DNA of 64,000 nucleotides. Source: Aphrophora alni. Its lineage: Eukaryota > Arthropoda > Insecta > Hemiptera > Aphrophoridae. Shown piece by piece: positions 49,267-60,352 of this stretch. The notes below the pieces were generated by a model. That model did not search any database and was not told where the DNA came from. It was given only the letters and a program-made list of their open reading frames with translations. The position numbers and the translations under genes were made by a program. The stretch lies in the NCBI GenBank assembly GCA_963513935.1, contig OY740769.1, positions 39,707,120 through 39,771,119 of the forward strand, given 5' to 3'. Every line of letters starts with the position of its first letter. Positions within the stretch are counted from its first letter, which is position 1.

Positions 49267-51656
49267 AAACATAGTGTGAAAAAGGACGAGTCTTATTCAA
49301 AAACCCAAGTAAGGTGCTTATATTTAACCGGAGAACCATGTATTTATCAGCTTACTTCAACATACCCGCAATTGTCAGTATATCAACCGTTGGGTATAAC
49401 ACAAACACAATTTTACTTTTTAGCTACCTGACCCTTACTTACTTGAAACCGTGTGTTGTAGAAAGCCTCCGGAAATCTGTAAAGTTTACACGTAAAAATG
49501 TCAAACATCAAAGACAAATCATTTATCGTACGGCTAGATTTGATTGCATTTAGAGCTTTTAATTCAAACAAACAGTGTTTAAAAACATGACACTAGATTA
49601 TCCAAAAACCACACATAAAACGATAAGCAAAACTGAAAATATTGGTCGTTTTCTCTTCATGCCACTATACTAATTAAACATAATAAATATGTAATTTACG
49701 TCAATACTTATAATTCGTACAAGTATTTTTAATGGTAAATAAAAGGGTAAAGATATTTTCAATGTTTTTAAACAAAATATGTTAAGGATATAATTAAAAT
49801 TTCATATCATGACTTCACACAGATTCATTTAAACTTAACTATGCAAATTGAAATGTTTAACAATATGAACTTCAAACTCTCTTAAAATAACCATTCATAT
49901 AATATAAGGGAAGTATCCTTACTCACAGTAGATGTGCAATATTTTCATGTTCACGCTGAGTTTCCTGCTGCAGGAAATGAAATATATGACTCCAACAGAA
50001 ATGTTTTGCCCTCTTAACAAGTCCTTTCAACCAAATAATGTATGTGTTTTATCCTGCAGGAACACGATAAGCTCTTGCCATTGCTAAAGTAATGTATGAC
50101 CTATGTAAGTATACATAAAGTATAGAGATAAGCGATAAATTTATGCATTTAAAAATGATATAAAAATGTGTAATAGATAATATTGCTACAGTACATATTA
50201 TGATATTTTAGAAAATATTTTATATCCATTTCTTCCGCCTTTTATTAGGTCTATGTAAAACGATTAATTCCTGCGATATCACGTTACTATCATTTTCAAA
50301 TCCCAGGACACCTGCAGTTTCGATACATACTACTAAAAAGAACTGTAAAATAATTTAAATGGAATCAGTTAATAACTAGCAATCCTAATTTACACTTGTG
50401 CTTGCATTGAACGCTTTCTAAATAAGCCCTATGGACTTAATTAAGTGTAAAACAAATTGTTGTAATGGAATAAAAAACATTTTTAAACTACCATTTTAAA
50501 AATAAAAGAAAAATTATAAAATGATATTTCGTAGCCCTGTACAAATTTATAGCCCCATACAGATGCCTAACTTCATAAGTTACATATTGTCCTGAATATT
50601 TATGAAATAATATTCAAATAGCTATGAAAATACTTGTAAGGTTTAAAACAAAAAAAGTAGGGGGTATGAAATAAATAATAGAATCTCACTAAAAATAACA
50701 ATAATAATCCACTTTTTCTTTCTTACATTGTGATCAATAATAAAATAAATAATAATTTCACTAGCTATGTTATTTATATTATTATTAATTAGATTATTTC
50801 CATATATTGATTTAGGAGGCACTTGACCTCCATTAGAAATTGTAAAAGTTTTCTCAACGAAAACAGCTACACCCTACACTCCTTCTTATTATCTATTGCA
50901 TTCGGCCACGTTTTTCTTTTTAAAATTAACTTGTAATTTCATAGCTATTAAATATTCACATTCACAAATTTTCAGAAGAATCTGTATGGGGCTATGAGAA
51001 ATTATGTTATCCTTTCTAGTCCTTTTTTTAAATTTTGATTTTTTTTTTTATTATTATTATTTAAACTATTATTTTCTGCTTTTTAGTCTTGTGTATGTGA
51101 ATTTGCTATTAATTTTAAACATTTTGATGATATTAACAAATCTCCAAAAACCATAATATTGATGTCACGAAATGATTTATTTCCCTTCTTTTTTAGTTGT
51201 CGTAATATAAAATTGATCATGCAAAAACATTTCGTATGAAACCATGGAAATCTGATCGATAAACAGGAATTCAATGTATTTCCCCTAAAATTGCCAGACC
51301 ATTAAATAGTTACATTTTTTTTTTCTATCCTTCTCAACTGGTAATTTAAAATGTGTGCAGTGTTGTTCCACCAACAAGTCGTTCTTTAATAACGATTTCT
51401 CGCTCACAACATCATATTATAACGATTTGCTATAACATTATAATAAGAAAAAGCTAGGATTATATAAGTTTTATTTTTCTACTTATATTTTTCACTTTTA
51501 AGCTTTTTTTGGTTAAATTCCTGGCTATCTCAAACTTCCATTGTAATATTTTTCAATGATGAAATCAATCTAGATCATTGCTTATCTCATTTCATTTATG
51601 TTATGAGATTTCGCAAAATGGCCCCACAATCAAAATAGATTTGTTATTTTGTAAAT
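49267..51656. other. No recognised gene
   Basis: AT-rich up to the LINE. Frames at 49314-49553 and 51083-51274 carry no motif. Confidence 0.4.
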
Positions 51657-51665
51657 CCGTGTGGG

Positions 51666-53393
51666 ATGCTGGTCCCATATCGGACGCCTCCCCAGGTGGC
51701 GGATAGGGGAACGCCTCTCAGATATGAGTGGTACCGGGGAAATCAAATACCCGGGGCGGACCAAAAACCAGATAGGGGAAGGTACCCCGAAAATAAACCA
51801 AGCATGGAAGGTTTAGGAAAGAAAAAGGAGATTACGGTGCAGGGAGTCGGATCCCCAGTACCGGCGTCTGTCAGGAGTGAGAAAGCGGGCTCCGGGACGT
51901 CGTCAGCCAGCGACTGCAATACCAAAAAGGAAGAAAATCCATTCCAGAGGAGCAACACTACCCAAAGATCTCCGAAGAATATGGACAAGCTAGGATCAAG
52001 CATTGCTGTCAAAAGCAGCAAAGAAATCAGGCACTCACTTTCTGAAGAAAGTAATGACTTATCTAGTCTGGTTGAGGAAAATAGGGAACTTCGTAAGAAA
52101 CTGAGTGAAATTGAGTTACTCTGTAGTGCACTCAGAAGTGAAATCACTGAACTAAGATCAAGCTCAGTTAATCCAAAACCAACGACAAGTCGAGACTCTG
52201 ACCAGTCAGAGTTCCACACTGATGAAGAAGAATTGGCTAGGGAAACTGATTGGGTGCTCAAGAAGAATAAAAGATCTGCAAAGAAAAGGAAGGCAGAGTT
52301 TTCCCCTGAAATTGGGCAAATAAAGTCTAAGAGTACTTCAATTAATGTGAATAGTCTTAAAAATAGCACTACTCAAAAGGAACATCAACCTCCGCCAATA
52401 AATATCTGTGAGGTATCTGATTATTCTAAATTGCTTTGTATTCTGAAGGCAACAACAGAAAAAGAGTTGAAGGTCACTACATTAAATAATGACAAGTGGA
52501 AAATCAATGCTCCTGATTCAGACTCTTACAGAGCACTGACGAAAAGGCTAACAGAAGAAAGAGTGGAATGGTACACTTATGAAGATAAAAACAATCGCCC
52601 ATTGAGAGTGGTAGCAAGAGGTATACACGCTTCATGCGCTAAAGAAGATATAATGGAAGAACTGGATAAGGGTGGATTTAAAATTATTGATGCAGTCAAT
52701 ATTTTGAAGAAGGAAATTCAGGAGAATGAAAGAGGGGAACGGGTTGTGACGAAGCGTGGCCTTCCACTCTTTATGTTGACTTTTGATAATCGAGAGAGTG
52801 TGGAAAAGGTTTACAACATCAAAACTATACTGAACTTGGTCGTTAAAATTGAACCGTTAAGAAAAACTAGTACATTGATACCTCAGTGTAAAAGGTGCCA
52901 AGGGTACAATCACACGCAAGCTTACTGTCAGAGGGATCCACGCTGCGTGAAGTGTGCTGGAAAACATCTTGCGACAAACTGCAACTTAGACAGGCAAATG
53001 GCTGCTAAATGTATTAATTGTAAAGGAGCTCATCCAGCTAATTATAGGGGCTGTGAGGTAGCCAAAGAACTTCAAAAAAGACGAGACATGGCGATGAAAC
53101 CACAGAAACAAAATCTACCGAAAATTGCGCAAACTAAAGAAATAAGTTCTAGAAATACTGCAGGCAATCAAGAGGTTATGCATAATAGGCGTAATTCTAT
53201 ACAAAATTCATATGCAAGTATCCTGAATAAGAACAGTGATAAAAGCGAAATTCCTCCTATAACAGATACGCTTAAAGTGATTCTCACAAGACTGGATGAG
53301 CAAAATAACGCAAACAAAATCATTTTTGAGAGACTGAGTAAACTGGAAAACCTTTTAAAAAGCAAAAGATATCCACATGAACTACAATCTTAA
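51666..53393 (+). CDS. LINE ORF1: gag-like nucleic-acid-binding protein
   Basis: 575 codons. Residues ~130-165 (LVEENRELRKKLSEIELLCS region) look like a coiled coil. Residues ~310-400 resemble the PRE_C2HC domain found before the zinc knuckles of insect jockey gag-like proteins. Residues 408-463 carry three zinc knuckles: CKRCQGYNHTQAYC (C-x2-C-x4-H-x4-C), CVKCAGKHLATNC and CINCKGAHPANYRGC. The protein should bind the element RNA in an RNP. The start is uncertain: ATG at 51666 gives the longest frame, but a second in-frame ATG (51804, residue 47) may be the true start, and an overlapping 30-codon frame (51724-51816, MSGTGEIKYPGR) suggests the first 140 bp may be 5' UTR or contain a frameshift. 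It overlaps ORF2 by 17 nt. Confidence 0.9.
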   Translation: MLVPYRTPPQVADRGTPLRYEWYRGNQIPGADQKPDRGRYPENKPSMEGLGKKKEITVQGVGSPVPASVRSEKAGSGTSSASDCNTKKEENPFQRSNTTQRSPKNMDKLGSSIAVKSSKEIRHSLSEESNDLSSLVEENRELRKKLSEIELLCSALRSEITELRSSSVNPKPTTSRDSDQSEFHTDEEELARETDWVLKKNKRSAKKRKAEFSPEIGQIKSKSTSINVNSLKNSTTQKEHQPPPINICEVSDYSKLLCILKATTEKELKVTTLNNDKWKINAPDSDSYRALTKRLTEERVEWYTYEDKNNRPLRVVARGIHASCAKEDIMEELDKGGFKIIDAVNILKKEIQENERGERVVTKRGLPLFMLTFDNRESVEKVYNIKTILNLVVKIEPLRKTSTLIPQCKRCQGYNHTQAYCQRDPRCVKCAGKHLATNCNLDRQMAAKCINCKGAHPANYRGCEVAKELQKRRDMAMKPQKQNLPKIAQTKEISSRNTAGNQEVMHNRRNSIQNSYASILNKNSDKSEIPPITDTLKVILTRLDEQNNANKIIFERLSKLENLLKSKRYPHELQS

Positions 53394-54708
53394 AATTGTA
53401 ACTTGGAATGCAAATGGTCTGCTGCAAAAGGTAAAGGAACTGGAGGTATTTCTGAGTGACGAAAGGGTAGACATCTGTTTAATATCTGAAACTCATTGTA
53501 CGATGCAATCGTTTCTTAAAGTACGTGGCTATTCAGTATATCATACTCCTCACCCTTCTAATAAAGCTAGAGGTGGCTCTGCGGTGATCATAAGAGAATC
53601 AATTGAGCACTACGAACTGATGAAGACTCAATATGAATCCATGCAGGTAACCACAGTAAGTGTGTCGACAAGAAACAGAGTATACAGAATATCGTCTATT
53701 TATTGTCCGCCTAGACATACTTTAAGAAAGAGTGACTTTACTGACCTGTTTAAATCATTTGGTAGCCATTTTATTATTGGAGGAGACTTCAATGCGAAGC
53801 ATCCATTCTGGGGCTCAAGAATGATATCTCCGAAAGGGAAAGAGCTTTTTGAAGCAGGTAGGAGGGAAAATTGTGACTTTCATTCATCTGGAGAGCCGAC
53901 TTATTGGCCAACAGATAACATGAAAACGCCTGACCTTATTGATTTTTTCATCACTAAGGGACTGTCTGATAACTATGTGAAGGTTGAAAACAGTCATGAT
54001 CTTTGTTCAGACCACTCTCCTGTGGTTATGACTGTAAGCAAAACATTGGTTGAGAAACTTTTGCCCCCCAGGTTAACCAGTTACAAAACTGATTGGGAGG
54101 GTTTTCAAAAAGACCTTGAAGATCGCATAGAAACTCAGGTGCCACTTAAAACCCCTGAACAGTTACTAGAGGAAGTTGAGCTGTATAATAGAAATGTACA
54201 ACAGGCAGCTTGGAACAATACACCTGTAGTGAGTAGAACAACAGCTAAAAGCATGAACATCCCACTAGAAGTTAGGCAATTAGTAAGGGAAAAGAGAAAA
54301 GCTCGTAAAAAATGGCAAATCAGTCGATATCCACAAGATAAGATGGTGCTTAATCGACTAAGTAACAAATTAAAGGAAGTCATTGATGAGTCAAAGAATG
54401 AAGCTGTCAGCACGTATCTTCAGGGCTTAACTCCAGGCAAAGATACTGACTATTCACTGTGGAAAGTCACTAAAGGCCTTAAAAGGCCTGTTATGCAAGT
54501 GCCTCCAATCAGAAAAGAAAATCATAAATGGGCGAGGAGTAATCAAGAAAAAGCGGAGATATTTGCAGAGTATCTAGAAAAGACATTTAAACCACATCCT
54601 GGTCAAACCTGTGATGAGAGTGTTTCAGTAAACTATAGTAGTGGAAACATGATTATAAAGCAGGTGACACTGAAAGAACTCAAGGACGAAATTAAATTAA
54701 ATTTTTAA
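53377..54708 (+). pseudogene. LINE ORF2, first part: apurinic-like endonuclease and linker (frame ends early)
   Basis: 443 codons from ATG at 53377, inside the end of ORF1 and in another frame. The exonuclease-endonuclease-phosphatase domain fills residues 1-220 with its active-site motifs: TWNANG (N11), LISETH (E38), IGGDFNAKHPFWGS (D137, N139), TPDLIDF (D186/D189) and SDHSPVV (D212, H213). This enzyme nicks the target DNA to prime reverse transcription. Residues 221-443 are the linker leading to the reverse transcriptase. The frame meets TAA at 54706-54708 in a T/A-rich run exactly where the reverse-transcriptase frame opens in another phase, so the stop comes from a small indel rather than natural termination. 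Confidence 0.9.
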
Positions 54709-56048
54709 ATATCAAGAAGGCCCCAGGCTATGATTTGATTACAGGCCAAGTACTTAAAGCCTTGCCTGGAAAAGCTATTGTGAAACTTTTACACCTCATT
54801 AATGCTTCTTTTAGACTTAAATTCTGTCCAAGTCAGTGGAAGGTCGCAGAGGTAATAATGGTACCCAAACCAGGGAAGGATATAAGTGATCGAAAATCAT
54901 ATCGTCCAATCTCTCTCTTACCAATAATCTCCAAGCTATTTGAGAAACTGCTCCTTAGGCGTTTGAAACCTGTCATAGAAGAAAATCAACTGATTCCAAC
55001 TCACCAATTCGGCTTCAGAAACCAGCATTCAACTATCGATCAGGTGCATAGAGTGACTGGGATAATTGAAGAATCTCTTGAAAACAAGAGGATCTGCTCG
55101 GCTGTTTTCCTCGATATCTCCCAAGCTTTTGACAAAGTTTGGCATGAAGGGTTGCTCTTTAAGTTGCAAAGAGATCTCCCAGATCAGTTCTACCAGATAT
55201 TAAAATCTTATTTGATGGACAGGATGTTTCGGGTCAAACAAGGCAATGAATATTCCGAAATAAAGACAATATCTGCAGGAGTCCCACAGGGTAGCGTACT
55301 TGGTCCTATCCTGTACCTACTATACACAAGAGACATCCCTGTTAATGAAAACACAACAATGGCAACTTTTGCTGACGATACTGCTGTGTTGGCCGTTGGA
55401 GCCACGGTCGAGGAGGCTTCAATGAAGCTACAGAGAAGTATTAATAACATTAGCACTTGGATGAAAAAGTGGCGGTTGAAATTAAATGAGTCAAAATCCA
55501 CTCACATAAACTTTACAAACAAGAAATTGATCAATGTTCCAATTCATATAAATTCACAAGTAGTTCCATCTAAGCTACATGCAAAGTACCTGGGGATGAC
55601 TTTAGACGCAAGGCTAAATTGGAAACCCCATGTCAAAATGAAAAGAACAGAATTAAATCTGAAATTTAGAAGTATGTACTGGCTACTGGGACGGAAGTCC
55701 GGATTGGAAATATCAAACAAGCTGCTTTTATACAAGCAAGTGTTAAAACCAGTTTGGATGTATGGACTGCAGCTCTGGGGGTGCACCAAGAAGACCAATG
55801 TTAAAGTGATTCAATCATTTCAGAATAGGGTGCTTAGGAGCATCGTTGATGCACCGTGGTATGTGCGCAACGATGACTTGCATAGAGACCTCAAGATGGA
55901 TATGGTCATCAATGCCATAAAGGGTGCTGCATGGAAGCATGAACATAGGCTCCAAAATCATGTTAATTCCGATGTCCTCAAGATGCTACAGAGCCGAGAC
56001 ACGGTGCGGAGACTGAAAAGGACAAAACCGCTGGACCTAGTGCAGTGA
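54709..56048 (+). pseudogene. LINE ORF2, second part: reverse transcriptase and C-terminal region
   Basis: Continues ORF2 after the frameshift. The frame is open from the break, and the first ATG (54735) is internal and not a real start. Numbering from that ATG: KSYRPISLLP (55-64), HQFGFRNQHST (90-100), motif A FLDISQAFD (D127, D133), motif B AGVPQGSVLGP (181-191), motif C FADD (212-215, bases 55368-55379) and the KYLGMTLDARLNW block. All catalytic aspartates are present. The tail holds the WMYGLQLWGC and PWYVRNDDLHRDL stretches typical of the jockey clade. There is no RNase H domain, as expected for that clade. The protein would copy the element RNA at the nick. Separated from its endonuclease by the frameshift, this copy probably cannot move by itself. 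Confidence 0.92.
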
Positions 56049-56213
56049 TGTGTTGTGGATCAGCCGAATGAAGCGAGTGATAATGTAGTGAAGTCACTCA
56101 TTGGAGTGACTTCTAAAAATGTGTATTAGTTATGCAAAATAAGCTACTAGATAAGATTGTATCTTAGTTGTAGTTAAACAAAAATAAAAAAAAAAAAAAT
56201 AAATAAAATTTGT
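56049..56213 (+). other. LINE 3' UTR and A-rich tail
   Basis: From the ORF2 stop to the A-rich tail. AGTGAAGTCACTCATTGGAG and AGTGACTTCT at 56088-56115 form short inverted AGTGAAGTCACT / AGTGACTT matches that could fold as a stem. The tail is interrupted by T (AAAAATAAA-type), as is common for older or internally primed tails. Confidence 0.75.
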
Positions 56214-58853
56214 GAATGTGAAATGAATGCAAATCAGTACCATTTTGTTTTGTATTCTATGTAGGAAATTTCCTTTACCTGTTAGATAAGTATTGTGAAT
56301 AGTAGACATGTACGTACATCGTAAGTACACTACATCAACACATAATTTGAAAATATTACTAGCTTTAAAATTACGTTGAGAAAAATTGGGCTGTGTTTGT
56401 ATTAGTTATTATTACTACAAAAAGAATGTGGGGGACAACACAAATACTACTTGTCATCGAGCAGATATTTTTAACAATCGTTTTGGAAATTAACATTAGG
56501 AAATACACCAGACTTAACCTGAGAATAACAGAACAATAACTGTTAGAATATACAACATGGTTATGAACAGTGTACTAAAGTTCCAACACGTATCACTATA
56601 GTAGGTGTTTATGTAATAATTTATCAAATCTAATTGTTTTCCCGATTTTCTTACATAAAATAAATTAAACACTTTTTAATAATTGAAAGAATTTTAAACA
56701 CAAATACTTCACACTGGTCTAAGCCGGGGTTGATCTACCTTTTCTTGATTTATTATATTATATGATTGGCAGATATAAAAATCGGCGGGAAAGTAGGAAA
56801 CAAATAATTTTGTGTAAAGGTATCCTAATAATCGATTGAGTATTAGGTTCTGTTTAGGTTCTTCGTAACTTGTAAAACGCCTAATTAATTTGCCACGCAG
56901 AATATAGCTACGCTATAGTCTGTGTTAAGTGGGTTAAGTTGAATATAGAGATTTTGCTCACAGAAATTTATTTCAAAAATAACTTATTCCCAATAGTAAC
57001 TTTTAAAATATTTTCTTTCTTCTTAAAAAATAATTGAATAAAATATAGTTTTTTTCTCAGAAATTAACACTTTTCATAAAAATAAACAGACTACTCATTT
57101 AAAATAGTCACTTTAATATACAACACTTTCATCACGTTAAATGAAAATTAAAATCACAAACCCTTTAAATGTAATTAAATTTCAAAATAATATACGTAAC
57201 CGTTAACATCCTATTGAAAAATGTGTAGGTGCTTCGTATGTTTGATTTGTTTGACCCGTTTCAAGAACAACAATGTGTTATATATTTGGAAATGTGTGTC
57301 GGGGGAGGTTATGGCGTCAGCAGAGTGACTTTTGTTTCTTTTCTAGGAATAAAACATAATTACTTCTGGGATTATAATGGTAAAGTTATGTTTTGACTAA
57401 TTTAGTGTTTGTGTAAGATATAGGTTATAGAGACACTATTCCGATAGACATGTTTATTTGGTGATCAAGAAACATATTTAGCCTTTAAACATATGTTTAA
57501 TATAAAAACAAATAGTTTAGTCTTATTCAAAACAATGAAAACTTCGTGCACTTCAACCCACTTGAACTCTTTTTATATTTTATCCACATACGACAAAATT
57601 AACATTCAAATATGAAAGTATTCGTATGTTTTTCTTTTTCTAATGGAACACCGCCTGTTAGTTTTCTAACTTCGTCCTCTGGCCTATATTGACATGTAAT
57701 ATTATATCTAAATGTATAACTCAGCTTTGTTCATTTGCAGATTGCAGATTTAATATTTATATTGAAAATATTGTATATTTTGAAATATTTTATGTTTATG
57801 CAACACATCACAACACGGAATAGCCTAAACACAAAAGATATAATGCAATAAATATGATCTAAATACTTTAGTTATAATTTAATAACATAATAATAATAAC
57901 ATAAATTTAAATTATTGTTGTTATTATTACTATTATAAGCCGATTATATTGTTATTGTAAAATATCTAGAAATTTAAAATAACAATATTTATTTTATTAA
58001 ACTACAGATGTGTTTTTGCTATAGTATATCTAAGATAACTCGTATGGTTATCATCAGTTTCGGATATCAAAACACTAAAATGAAGGGAAAAAATATTGAC
58101 TGATTTACTTATAAAAATAAATATTTGGATAATTTTTAAAATTGTTTAACTGGACACCATTTGGAAAACCACAAACCCATTTTTGTTTTTAAATATTTTG
58201 TACAAGATTTTGGTAACCCGAGTTTAAATTTCATATTTGATCAAAATACCAAGTTTAAATCAATTGTATAAATATATTATTATCTCGATTTTTGATGATA
58301 TAAGAATTTTTGTTCTAAAATACATGACCTTTTTAGGTGGGATGATATTTATTTAATTTTGTTTTAGAAAGTAAATTTTTAAAAATCATAATGCCGTAAT
58401 AATTAACTCCTCCCCTTCTCATCTAGCAATTCAGGCCCATAATGATTGGTCAACTGATAAGAGCCAAAGTTTGTAAGTATCATTGTTCTACAGAGCTGGG
58501 AAGCTAAATACTGCAGAAATTCACATAATGTTACGAAATTGCGGTCTTTTGTTTAGAGTGATCAGTATAACATCAAAAGTTAACTTTTAAACTTTTCTTT
58601 TTCAAATATAACGATATCATTATTTTGATAGGGAGTAGATTAACCATTAAAAATGCATCTAACGTTGAAAATAAATATATTTATCTTTAATAGATAATGT
58701 ACTGATAACAGACAATTCTGTTCTAGTATTTTTGTAACCCTATGCATATATTTACTCAAAGTTCGGTCAAATAAATTTGTATCTCAAGAATAATTAGAGT
58801 AATTTGATCGTTAAGTTGAGAAATATACCTCATAAATCAATTTCAGTTTCAAT

Positions 58854-58902
<49 letters not shown>

Positions 58903-59079
58903 ACTTACCTTTATATACATTTTTATAAATTCATTCATAAAAAGGTAAAATTTCTACTATAGAACGTCCTTAATAATTATAACACTTTAACGCATTTATA
59001 GGCTACTTATTTGACGCTCATTGCAATCTTTTTATTCTTCGTCATGGGTTTTTGAGTGTAGGTTTGTTTTATGGTCTTT
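56214..59079. other. No recognised gene
   Basis: AT-rich DNA with a (TA)n tract at 58856-58898. No family was recognised. Confidence 0.4.
58856..58898. repeat. (TA)n microsatellite
   Basis: About 21 TA units. Confidence 0.97.
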
Positions 59080-59258
59080 AAACAGTTAAACAGGGAACAC
59101 CGCCTACTCTCCTTTCAAACACCCCAGAGAGAGACTGCACTGCACATGATTTATTCATATGTCTGGGAATACCAACATTTTCCATCCTATATTTGGGTAT
59201 CTTGTTTTTTGCGACTGCAAATTACTACTCTTACAAAAACTACGCCACATATGTTTTA
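59080..59258 (+). pseudogene. Possible C-terminal scrap of a LINE ORF2
   Basis: In one plus-strand frame, TPERDCTAHDLFICLGIPTF runs on to SILYLGILFFATANYYSY and a stop at 59258. This resembles the segment near the C-terminus of many LINE ORF2 proteins, where a cysteine-containing stretch is followed by LxIxTxPSLYIxExLxFxKxNxxxY. The usual NYNTR-type end is missing. The resemblance is moderate and short. Confidence 0.3.
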
Positions 59259-59564
59259 ATTTAACGATAAATTTAAAGATTTTTTTTAACGCTAGATTTC
59301 AATGGAGACCAAGGTAATTGTATTTTTTACTGAATACCTGAATACAAAACTCTTTAAACTAATGTTATACAATTGTTTCTATCACTGATTTTTTATAATA
59401 AACAGGCATATATTGTCAATTTACTACATAAATGAGATGTGGCTCGTAAAATGCAGAAGATGGTGTGTGAATTGTGATCCATTTCCGAACAATAGAACTA
59501 ATTTTGGTAGGTTGTATTGTTATGAATAAATAATTATTATTGAGTTAGTGCTTTAAAGGTCACA

Positions 59565-59567
<3 letters not shown>

Positions 59568-59607
<40 letters not shown>
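59568..59607. repeat. (TA)n microsatellite
   Basis: About 20 TA units. Confidence 0.97.
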
Positions 59608-59608
<1 letters not shown>

Positions 59609-59779
59609 TTCCAAATAAAAGTGGGTGGAAGTTTATATCTAAACTTCTAAATAAATGACGCACAGGAGAAATAGAAAGAAACACTGGACTGTGCAAGGCC
59701 GTGCAGAGTAGTAGACATGTGTACACAATCCCAGACGACCTATAAATCATGGCCTTCCTTTTCACACAGTCATCTACAA

Positions 59780-59839
<60 letters not shown>

Positions 59840-59987
59840 GTCGCTGCTCTAGTTTTCCTTCCGACAGAAACCCGGCTCGTTGTCTGAGGGCTGATCCCTC
59901 CAGGACGAACGTTCCAACCTCCAAGTAATCTGTCGGTTGATCACGAAGGCACTCTAACATTAGTCTAAACTGAAATCCCAACTCCAA
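59608..59987 (-). CDS. Doubtful minus-strand frame through a GC-rich island and (GA)n
   Basis: A minus-strand frame of up to 144 codons starts MELGFQFRLMLECLRDQ at 59987, passes through a GC-rich, protein-like part (DYLEVGTFVLEGSALRQRAG), then translates the (GA)n microsatellite as an RE repeat and finally the (TA)n tract. The last part cannot be real coding sequence. The first ~45 codons could be an exon, or the whole could be a non-coding GC island with GAGA repeats, such as a promoter or 5' UTR. No homology or splice evidence decides. Confidence 0.2.
59782..59839. repeat. (CT)n microsatellite
   Basis: About 28 CT units with one interruption (CTTTCT) near 59828. Read on the minus strand it is (GA)n. 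Confidence 0.97.
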
Positions 59988-60010
59988 TAATAGTATTTAG
60001 CATTACACAA

Positions 60011-60352
60011 CTTACGAAATGTGCAGAACTTCAAAAGGAATGGCAGCCATAATACTTACAACGGGTGAAATAAAAAAATAGTTTTTAAACAAGGCGTAAT
60101 CAGTCCTATTATCTGTTATCCTGGCAACATGCTTGTAATAGTAATAAGTTTTAATTTTCTTGACATTAACTTCTTGTTGATTCTTAGGTAGTTTCCTAGT
60201 TTCATGTTTTATGATCCGTCCTTATATTCATAAATAATTAAAAATATCGGTATACAGTAATTGAACACTAACAGTTTACGTTGTGGACGAAATCGATAAA
60301 AAAAGTTTCATGGTGTTACGCTACTTTCTGTGAATCTAAGAGGAGCGATGAC
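60011..60352 (+). repeat. First copy of a perfect 342-bp direct repeat
   Basis: Identical base for base to 63659-64000. The left boundary is sharp: CTTACGAAATG is preceded by ATTACACAA here and by AAGTTCAG at the other copy. The right boundary is unknown because the second copy reaches the window end. Offset 3,648 bp. No coding potential is seen. Confidence 0.97.

Larger units (their letters stand above)
51657..56213 (+). mobile_element. Nearly full-length jockey-clade LINE
   Basis: Two overlapping ORFs (gag-like and endonuclease/reverse transcriptase) are followed by a short 3' UTR and an A-rich tail (56179-56208), the anatomy of a jockey-type non-LTR retrotransposon. A possible target-site duplication is TTTGTAAAT (51648-51656) against TTTGTGAAT (56209-56217), one mismatch. 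If accepted, the 5' end is CCGTGTGGGATGCTGG at 51657 and the copy is close to full length. GC is clearly higher than the flanks. Only one lesion, a small indel in ORF2, was found, so the insertion is young. Its 5' end is less certain than its 3' end. Confidence 0.9.

Noticed and set aside
51743..52369. 208-codon frame antisense to LINE ORF1
   Set aside because: Serine/leucine-rich shadow of the real, motif-bearing plus-strand ORF.
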